This document shows, piece after piece, positions 1-5,467 of a stretch of 5,467 nucleotides of DNA (the stretch's first letter is position 1; each line of letters starts with the position of its first letter). Below the pieces are notes generated by a model. That model was given only the letters and a program-made list of their open reading frames with translations. It did not search any database and was not told the DNA's origin. The position numbers and the translations under genes are program-made. Origin of the DNA: CAZOGW01 sp964579415 (GTDB taxonomy: Bacteria; Actinomycetota; Acidimicrobiia; Spongiisociales; UBA5794); NCBI GenBank assembly GCA_964579415.1, contig CAZOGW010000169.1:1-5467 (forward strand), given 5' to 3'.

Positions 1-1
1 C

Positions 2-88
2 GCCCTGGCGGCACACGACCTGATCGCGTGCACAGACTCCTGGCAGGCCGATCGGCCGGAGGGGGTCTTCGTCCCAGGTCCTTGTTGA
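2..88 (+). CDS. Possible C-terminal end of a gene cut by the left edge
   Basis: Reading from base 2, the frame is open until a TGA at 86-88 and gives 28 residues containing the stretch AHDLIACTDSW and ending in VFVPGPC. About four fifths of its third codon positions are G or C, which fits the coding style of the genes downstream better than the competing frame starting at base 1; that frame stays open to 228 but reads as low-complexity Arg/Gly/Pro. I do not recognise the family. No start is visible because the gene would begin outside the window. It may also be a chance open frame, since such frames are common at this GC content. Confidence 0.35.
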   Translation, partial: ALAAHDLIACTDSWQADRPEGVFVPGPC

Positions 89-168
89 GCCTGCCGCGAG
101 GCTGTGGAGGACGCGCGATGAAGACGGCGCCCCGCGCCCATGCCTGCGCAGAGTCTCCGGCAGGGGTA

Positions 169-192
169 CTCCCCCGTCAAGGCCCGGGGGAG
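169..192 (+). other. GC-rich stem-loop upstream of the exporter gene
   Basis: CTCCCCCG at 169-176 pairs perfectly with CGGGGGAG at 185-192 across an eight-base loop. A competing smaller hairpin pairs GGGG at 163-166 with CCCC at 171-174, so the two cannot form together. No T-run follows, so this is not a canonical intrinsic terminator. It could help end transcription of a gene to the left, or it could be a chance product of G/C-rich sequence. The region just after it (184-225) is purine-rich and contains two imperfect copies of a CCGGGGAGACG-like string. Confidence 0.3.
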
Positions 193-228
193 ACGAGGAC
201 GCGGCCGGGGAGACGGAGGGACGGGTAG

Positions 229-234
229 TAGATT
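229..234 (+). promoter_or_regulatory. Possible -10 element for a leaderless transcript
   Basis: TAGATT matches the actinobacterial -10 pattern TANNNT and ends seven bases before the ATG at 242. This is the spacing expected if transcription starts at the start codon itself. The idea is supported by the lack of a Shine-Dalgarno sequence close to that ATG; the nearest purine run, GGAGGG at 215-220, is more than 20 bases away. No convincing -35 element is seen. The assignment is an inference from spacing and motif only. Confidence 0.35.
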
Positions 235-241
235 CCCGGCC

Positions 242-886
242 ATGGATCCGAAGGTTCTCGCCGGGTTCGCCGCCGCCAGCCTGGTGTTGCTGGTGATACC
301 GGGGCCGGCGGTGACGTACATCCTGGCCCGCAGCGTGGAGGGTGGCCGCCGGGTGGGACTGGCGTCCGTGGTGGGCGTCCACATCGGGACGCTGGTGCAC
401 GTCGCCGCCGCGGTGGCGGGGCTGTCCGCCATCCTGGTGTCGTCGGCCGCGGCGTACTCGGTCCTCAAGTACGGCGGCGCCGCCTACCTCATCTTCCTCG
501 GCGTCCAGGCGATACGCCGCGGCGGCCGACCCGACGGTGACAGGGCTCGCCACCGGCCCACCACCACGGCGAGGCGGGCACTCGGCGACGGCGTTCTGGT
601 GAACGTCCTCAACCCGAAGACGGCGGTGTTCTTCCTCGCCTACCTGCCGCAGTTCACCCGCCCCGACGCCGGACCGGTATACCTCCAGCTCCTGGTGCTG
701 GGCGGGATATTCATCGTGATCGGGTTGTTCACCGATGGCGCCTACGCCCTCGGTGGCTCCGAACTGGGCCGGCGCTTCGGTCCCCGCTGGAGGGGCTGGC
801 GGCGGAGGGAGCAGCTCGCCGGAGCCGTCTACGTCGGTCTCGGGGTGCTCACTCTGGCGCTCCCGGGCCGGCGTGCGCCGTCCTGA
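242..886 (+). CDS. LysE/RhtB family amino-acid exporter
   Basis: This is a 214-residue inner-membrane protein expected to export amino acids or related small metabolites by secondary transport; the substrate cannot be read from sequence. The N-terminal hallmark is present: PGP at residues 20-22, followed by spaced glycines at 34/35, 39, 45 and 49. A second family motif, NPKTAVFF, begins at residue 124 and leads into LPQF. Hydrophobic stretches near 5-28, 40-66, 72-91, 117-138, 146-170 and 191-208 fit the usual six-helix layout, and the length is typical of the family. The frame stays open upstream to 140, but the extra 34 residues are Arg/Gly-rich and unlike a transporter N-terminus, so the ATG at 242 is preferred. 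A possible leaderless promoter sits just before it. The gene ends with TGA three bases before the next start, suggesting an operon. The segment at about 92-113 is a basic, His/Thr-rich cytoplasmic-type loop. Confidence 0.92.
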   Translation: MDPKVLAGFAAASLVLLVIPGPAVTYILARSVEGGRRVGLASVVGVHIGTLVHVAAAVAGLSAILVSSAAAYSVLKYGGAAYLIFLGVQAIRRGGRPDGDRARHRPTTTARRALGDGVLVNVLNPKTAVFFLAYLPQFTRPDAGPVYLQLLVLGGIFIVIGLFTDGAYALGGSELGRRFGPRWRGWRRREQLAGAVYVGLGVLTLALPGRRAPS

Positions 887-889
887 GCG

Positions 890-2143
890 GTGGGAGCCTC
901 CGACCTGCCTCTCCCCGCCGGATTCGCCGCCGCCCTGGCCGGAGCCATCGTCGTCGTCGCCTTCCTGGTGCTGTCGGCACGCTCGACGACACCGCGCCTG
1001 CAGCATCCCTCTCCCCGGGTAACGCCTCGCCGGTGGGCGCCGGGGCTGGTGGCCGTCCTCGGTGCCGCCGGTCTGCTCGGTTGGGCGGCGGTGCTGGTGA
1101 CCGGCTTCGCCGACGGCACCGGCTCGGCGCTCAATCTGGCGCCGCTCCTCGTCGGGGTGGTGTTCTGGGTGGCGGTGCCCACCGGCTCGATCCTCCTGGG
1201 TGACTGGTGGCGGCACCTCAGCCCGTGGCGGCGCCTGTCGCGCCGCCTCAACGCCGGTATCCCCGAGCGGCCCGACGTCGCCGGACGGTGGGGGGTGTGG
1301 CCGGCCACGATGCCGGTGCTGGGTCTCGCCTGGCTCCTCCTCGTCTCCCCCGACGGCGCCGACCCCCGCACCCTGGCCTGGGCGGCATTCGGCTACACGG
1401 CTCTCGTCGTGGCAGCGGGGCGGCTGCTGGGCCCGGAAACCGGCCTGCGGGTGATCGACGGGTTCCACACCGGCTACCAGGCGTTCGGGGCGGTCGCCGC
1501 GGTCGACCTGGACCGCAACGGGGTGGCCCGGCCCGGATGGCTGCGGCGGTTGGCGCAACTGCCCGAGTGGCCCGGGTTCCCGGCGCTCATCCTCACCTGG
1601 GCCGGGGCCGTGCTCTACGACGGGTTGGCCGCCGGCGCCGGCTGGTCGGGGACCTTCGGAAGCCTGGCGCGCCAGGTTTGGTTCGGTACGGTGAGCCTGG
1701 TCGTGGTGGTCGCCGTGGCCGTCGCCGCCTACCACGGCGTAGCAGCCACCGCCGCCCGCTCCGCCGGCCCGCCCCACCAGCGCGCCTCGGTCGCCCGCCG
1801 CTTCGGGCATACCCTGGTGCCGCTGGCGCTGGGCATGGTGGTATCCCGCTACCTGGGCGTCCTGCTGCTGCGCTCCCAACTCCTGGTCACCACCGCCAGC
1901 GACCCGGCAGGGCGCGGCTGGGACCTCGTCGGCACCGCCGGATGGGTACCGGCGGCGCTGCTCGGCCCGCAGGTGTTGTGGACGCTCCAGGTGGCGGTCG
2001 TGATCGCCGGGGGCATCGCCGGAGTGGCGCTCGCCTACGACCGCGCCCTGGCCGACTTCGGACCACGCCTTGCGGTGCGCTCCCAATATGGGATGCTGGC
2101 GCTGATGGTCGCCCTCACCTCTCTCGCGGTAGCCGGCCTGTGA
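890..2143 (+). CDS. Polytopic membrane protein, 'fenitrothion hydrolase'-like family, function unknown
   Basis: A 417-residue protein with roughly ten hydrophobic segments, including about 10-29, 52-72, 84-103, 137-152, 161-178, 228-246, 264-281, 308-328 and 360-383. From memory it matches a family widespread in Actinobacteria that databases often label fenitrothion hydrolase. Shared blocks are an N-terminal SDLPLP, NLAP at 82-85, FWV near 92, GDWWRHLSPWR at 104-114, YDGL near 243, RRFGHTLVP at 303-311, YDRAL from about 383, and a C-terminal RSQYGMLALMV. The hydrolase name rests on little evidence and should not be taken as a function. Histidines I remember as common in relatives seem to be replaced here by Ser-Arg at 319-320, Gly at 375 and Tyr at 383. 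The GTG start lies three bases after the exporter's TGA and in the same frame, with no strong ribosome binding site, so translation is probably coupled. Many relatives have an extra signal-like N-terminus; this one begins almost directly at SDLPLP. Confidence 0.9.
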   Translation: MGASDLPLPAGFAAALAGAIVVVAFLVLSARSTTPRLQHPSPRVTPRRWAPGLVAVLGAAGLLGWAAVLVTGFADGTGSALNLAPLLVGVVFWVAVPTGSILLGDWWRHLSPWRRLSRRLNAGIPERPDVAGRWGVWPATMPVLGLAWLLLVSPDGADPRTLAWAAFGYTALVVAAGRLLGPETGLRVIDGFHTGYQAFGAVAAVDLDRNGVARPGWLRRLAQLPEWPGFPALILTWAGAVLYDGLAAGAGWSGTFGSLARQVWFGTVSLVVVVAVAVAAYHGVAATAARSAGPPHQRASVARRFGHTLVPLALGMVVSRYLGVLLLRSQLLVTTASDPAGRGWDLVGTAGWVPAALLGPQVLWTLQVAVVIAGGIAGVALAYDRALADFGPRLAVRSQYGMLALMVALTSLAVAGL

Positions 2144-2370
2144 GCCCGGCGGTGTTTCCCTGGCTCCTCGCCCACCAAGGTGGCTGGGACGAGCTGCTCA
2201 TGTTCGGCATCCCCGTCGTGCTGGCCGTCTTCGCCGTCCGCTGGGCCGACCGGCGGGCCAAGGCACGCAACGCCGACCTCGACGCGGCCGGGGACCAGGT
2301 ACCACCCGACCTCGAATCCGGCGCCACCCTGCACGAAGGGCCCGAGCAGCCACCAACCCCGGGCCCCTGA
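2140..2370 (+). CDS. Small one-helix membrane protein, function unknown
   Basis: A 76-residue protein that begins at a GTG overlapping the stop codon of the preceding gene (GTGA), a classic sign of translational coupling. The open frame extends far upstream, but that part is an Arg/Gly/Pro-rich shadow of the membrane-protein gene; only the portion from this GTG reads as protein. Residues 6-13 are a short FPWLLAHQ segment. Residues 18-36 form one strongly hydrophobic helix, followed by the basic patch RWADRRAKAR, so the C-terminus is probably cytoplasmic. The tail, residues 44-76, is acidic and Pro-rich and likely disordered. No Cys, catalytic or metal-binding motif is apparent. I have an impression that similar small proteins follow this membrane family in other actinobacteria, which would fit an accessory subunit, but I cannot verify that. 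It ends 14 bases before the convergent ABC-F gene, and no terminator hairpin is evident between them. Confidence 0.72.
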   Translation: MSPAVFPWLLAHQGGWDELLMFGIPVVLAVFAVRWADRRAKARNADLDAAGDQVPPDLESGATLHEGPEQPPTPGP

Positions 2371-2384
2371 CACGTCGTGGCGGG

Positions 2385-3887
<1,503 letters not shown>

Positions 3888-3894
3888 GGGGGAG

Positions 3895-3900
3895 CTCCTC
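3895..3900 (-). promoter_or_regulatory. Ribosome binding site of the ABC-F gene
   Basis: On the minus strand, GAGGAG lies seven bases before the ATG at 3887, an ideal position, and this fixes the start. Its second half is part of the small palindrome GGAGCTCC (3891-3898). Confidence 0.75.
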
Positions 3901-3903
3901 GAA

Positions 3904-3915
3904 GGTCTCGAGACC
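3904..3915. promoter_or_regulatory. Perfect 12-bp palindrome in the ABC-F leader
   Basis: GGTCTCGAGACC is a gapless perfect palindrome located 16 bases ahead of the ABC-F start codon. Its last two bases are shared with the neighbouring stem-loop at 3914-3931. A palindrome without a loop makes a poor RNA hairpin but is a plausible binding site for a dimeric repressor. No regulator gene is in the window, so the role is an inference. Confidence 0.35.
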
Positions 3916-3931
3916 GGGCTGGGGAGCCCGG
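3914..3931 (-). promoter_or_regulatory. Perfect stem-loop in the ABC-F 5' leader
   Basis: On the transcript strand, CCGGGCT, loop CCCC and AGCCCGG form a perfect 7-bp GC-rich hairpin between the CCA stop codon and the ABC-F ribosome binding site. No T-run follows, so it is not a standard intrinsic terminator. It could be an attenuator-like element for the ABC-F gene, a 3'-end stabilising structure for the CCA message, or both. It starts 10 bases after the stop of the tiny ORF at 3942-3959. Confidence 0.5.
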
Positions 3932-3941
3932 GAACGTGAGT

Positions 3942-3959
3942 TCAAGCTGCGTGGCGCAT
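3942..3959 (-). CDS. Candidate leader peptide MRHAA upstream of the ABC-F gene
   Basis: A five-codon frame, ATG to TGA, encodes MRHAA. It is preceded by AGAGGTG (3961-3967 on the minus strand), but only three bases separate GAGG from the ATG, which is tighter than usual. It ends shortly before the 3914-3931 stem-loop. Several antibiotic-resistance ABC-F genes are controlled by ribosome stalling on a short upstream ORF that changes leader folding, and the order seen here (small ORF, hairpin, ribosome binding site, ABC-F) fits that scheme. So short a frame can easily arise by chance. Confidence 0.25.
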   Translation of the reverse strand: MRHAA

Positions 3960-3987
3960 ACACCTCTAGTCGACGGCACGCCCGATT

Positions 3988-5412
3988 CTAGGAGCGGATC
4001 TCGTCCCCGGCGACGCGCCACTCGTCGAGAAGGGCATACGCCTCATCCTCGGTGTAGGGGCCGTGCTCGATGCGATGCTCGAGGAGGATGTGCATCACCT
4101 CGCCCACCGCCGGGCCGGGCTTCATGTCCAGGTAGGCCATGACGGCGTGACCGTCGATGGGAGGGCGCAGCGCGTCCAGCTCCTCCTGCTGTCGCAGCTC
4201 GTCGATCCGCTCCTCCAACTCGTCGATGCGGGCGGCGATGGCTTGCGCACGCTTCTTGGAGCGGGTGGTGACGTCGCTGCGGACGAGTTGGTTGAGATCG
4301 TCGAGCAGGTGACCGGCGTCGCGGACGTAGCGGCGCACCGCGGCGTCGGTCCACCCCATCTTGTAGGTGTGGGGCCGCATGTGGAGGAAGACCAGCTGGG
4401 AGATGTCGTCGGTGAGCTGCTTGGGATAGCGCAGCTCCTGGAGGCGGGCACGGGCCATGCGGGCACCCACCACCTCGTGATGGTGGAAGGTGACCCCGTC
4501 GGCGTCGAAGCGGCGTGTCGCCGGCTTGCCGATGTCGTGGAACAGCGCCGCCATCCGCCGCAGCACGGTGGGATCCATCTTCTCGACGACGGCGATGGTG
4601 TGCGCCAGCACGTCCTTGTGGTGATGTACCGGATCCTGCTCGACGGCGAGTGCCGGCAACTCGGGGATGAAATGCTCGGCGAGGCCGCTGTCCACCAGCC
4701 CCCACAGGGCGTCGGCGACATGCTCTCCGACGACGAGGCGGTCCAGCTCACCCTGGAGCCGCTCAGGGGAGACCACGGCGAGGCGTGACGCCATCTCCCT
4801 GACCGCCTCCAGCGCCGCCGCGTCGGCGGTGAGCCCGAGCTGGGACACGAAGCGGAACAGGCGCAGCATGCGCAGCGGGTCGTCGCCGAAAGACATCTGG
4901 GGATCGACCGGGCACCTCAGCAGCTTGGCGGCGAGATCGACGAGGCCGCCGTAGGGGTCGACGATCTCGGGGGTCTCGTCGCCGGTGGGGATGCGGATCG
5001 CCATGGCGTTGACGGTGAAGTCCCTGCGGGCCAGGTCGGATTCGATGTCGTCGGAGAAGGTGACCCGCGGCTTGCGGGACTCCTCGTGGTAGACGTCGCT
5101 GCGGAAGGTGGTGATCTCGTGGACGTGGCCGTCGCGGATGGCCCCCACGGTGCCGAAGGTCTCACCTGCCAGGTACAGGTCGCTGGCCCAATCGCCCACG
5201 ATCTCCTTGATCTCGTCGGGACGGGCGTCGGTGGTGAAGTCGAGGTCCACCGGTCCGCGGTCCAGCAGGGCGTCGCGCACGCTGCCACCGACCAGGTAGA
5301 GCATCTTGCCGTGGGCGGCGAACCGCCCGGCGAGCTGACGCGGGGCCGCGTCAGCATCAAGCAGAGGAACCAGCCGGGGAGGGATCACAGGGGGAGGGTA
5401 CTCGGATCGCAC
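3988..5412 (-). CDS. cca: CCA-adding tRNA nucleotidyltransferase with HD domain
   Basis: A 474-residue cytoplasmic enzyme that builds or repairs the 3' CCA end of tRNAs using CTP and ATP. The nucleotidyltransferase head shows LVGGSVRDALL at 40-50, the metal-binding DLD at 56-58, DLARRDFTVNAMA at 126-138, DPYGGLVDL at 152-160, and the nucleotide-selecting DDPLR at 177-181, where many relatives have Glu first. The neck and body follow. A metal-dependent HD domain comes next: HHHKDVLAHT from about 263, HD at 292-293, and FHHHEVVGA at 309-317. The tail has a heptad-like RIDELEERIDEL coil and the family C-terminal block DGHAVMAYLDMKPGPAVG. Length is normal for actinobacterial members, sometimes named PcnA. 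The start is uncertain: the GTG at 5412 has GGAGG only one base ahead. The next in-frame GTG, residue 9 at 5388, has no ribosome binding site of its own. Starts after about residue 30 would remove the approach to the active site. The ABC-F gene follows after 97 bases. Confidence 0.96.
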   Translation of the reverse strand: MRSEYPPPVIPPRLVPLLDADAAPRQLAGRFAAHGKMLYLVGGSVRDALLDRGPVDLDFTTDARPDEIKEIVGDWASDLYLAGETFGTVGAIRDGHVHEITTFRSDVYHEESRKPRVTFSDDIESDLARRDFTVNAMAIRIPTGDETPEIVDPYGGLVDLAAKLLRCPVDPQMSFGDDPLRMLRLFRFVSQLGLTADAAALEAVREMASRLAVVSPERLQGELDRLVVGEHVADALWGLVDSGLAEHFIPELPALAVEQDPVHHHKDVLAHTIAVVEKMDPTVLRRMAALFHDIGKPATRRFDADGVTFHHHEVVGARMARARLQELRYPKQLTDDISQLVFLHMRPHTYKMGWTDAAVRRYVRDAGHLLDDLNQLVRSDVTTRSKKRAQAIAARIDELEERIDELRQQEELDALRPPIDGHAVMAYLDMKPGPAVGEVMHILLEHRIEHGPYTEDEAYALLDEWRVAGDEIRS

Positions 5413-5413
5413 A

Positions 5414-5418
5414 CCTCC
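5414..5418 (-). promoter_or_regulatory. Strong but misplaced Shine-Dalgarno before the CCA gene
   Basis: The minus strand reads TTGGAGGTGTG here. The GGAGG core is the best anti-16S match near this gene, yet it is separated from the GTG at 5412 by a single base and from the next in-frame GTG (5388) by about 25 bases. Neither spacing is normal, so either initiation is weak or the annotated start needs checking. Confidence 0.45.
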
Positions 5419-5439
5419 AAGAAGGGTCGTAGCAGGGGG

Positions 5440-5467
5440 TACTAAGTACTAGGTACTAAGTACTAGG
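5440..5467. repeat. Tandem heptamer array TACTARG, four copies at the window edge
   Basis: The 14-mer TACTAAGTACTAGG occurs twice in a row without mismatch, and each half is itself a heptamer of form TACTA(A/G)G, giving four tandem heptamers. Eighteen of 28 bases are A or T, in sharp contrast with the GC-rich surroundings. Each 14-mer contains an odd-centred palindrome TACT-A-AGTA and the hexamer palindrome AGTACT. The array lies 28-55 bases upstream of the CCA start, in promoter range, and may continue past the right edge. Possible roles are a regulator-binding array, an AT-rich promoter element or a variable-number repeat. Confidence 0.9.

Noticed and set aside
88..103. AGCCT/AGGCT hairpin right after the left-edge stop codon
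   Set aside because: Only five base pairs with no T-run, so it is not convincing as a terminator.
28..228. Plus-strand frame of 66 codons at the left end
   Set aside because: Arg/Gly/Pro-rich, low-complexity translation and weak third-position G/C bias. It overlaps the more plausible frame from base 2 and the leader of the exporter gene.
829..1371. Minus-strand frame of 180 codons opposite the exporter and membrane-protein genes
   Set aside because: Ser/Arg/Pro/Thr-rich antisense shadow typical of high-GC genes. No domain or ribosome binding site, and it lies over a well-supported gene.
1207..2139. Upstream part of the long frame that contains the small membrane protein
   Set aside because: Before the GTG at 2140 the translation is Arg/Gly/Pro-rich shadow of the large membrane-protein gene. 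Only the last 76 codons look like protein.
4063..4788. Plus-strand frame of 241 codons opposite the CCA gene
   Set aside because: Lies wholly within the reverse complement of a clearly recognised enzyme. Its His/Val/Gly-rich content mirrors codon bias, and no family is recognised.

Overview
The window is GC-rich throughout (visibly around 70% GC, with strong G/C preference at third codon positions). It uses GTG as well as ATG starts, and its genes are tightly packed. Together with the protein families present, this points to an actinobacterial chromosome, possibly an environmental lineage such as Acidimicrobiia or Thermoleophilia. The taxonomic guess is an inference and was not tested.

Layout. 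(1) Positions 1-241 hold what may be the last 28 codons of a gene cut by the left edge. An untranslated stretch of about 150 bases follows, with a GC-rich hairpin and a possible leaderless promoter. (2) Positions 242-2370 form a compact plus-strand cluster of three membrane-protein genes. They are a LysE/RhtB-type exporter, a large polytopic membrane protein of a family often auto-annotated 'fenitrothion hydrolase', and a 76-residue one-helix membrane protein. The first two are separated by three bases and lie in the same reading frame. The last two overlap by four bases (GTGA). (3) Positions 2385-5412 hold two minus-strand genes that converge on the first cluster: a CCA-adding tRNA nucleotidyltransferase with an HD domain, then an ABC-F ATPase downstream of it. 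The 100-base gap between them contains a tiny candidate upstream ORF, a perfect 7-bp stem-loop and a 12-bp palindrome just ahead of the ABC-F ribosome binding site. (4) The right edge, upstream of the CCA gene, carries four tandem copies of an AT-rich heptamer that run off the window.

How the genes relate. The minus-strand pair are both translation-linked: one matures tRNA 3' ends, and the other is expected to act on the ribosome. The plus-strand trio are all integral membrane proteins. Their spacing suggests one transcript and translational coupling, but no shared pathway can be read from the sequence. No RNA genes, insertion sequences, CRISPR arrays or phage genes were seen. The least ordinary elements are the ABC-F leader region, the heptamer repeat array, and the poorly understood membrane protein with its small partner.
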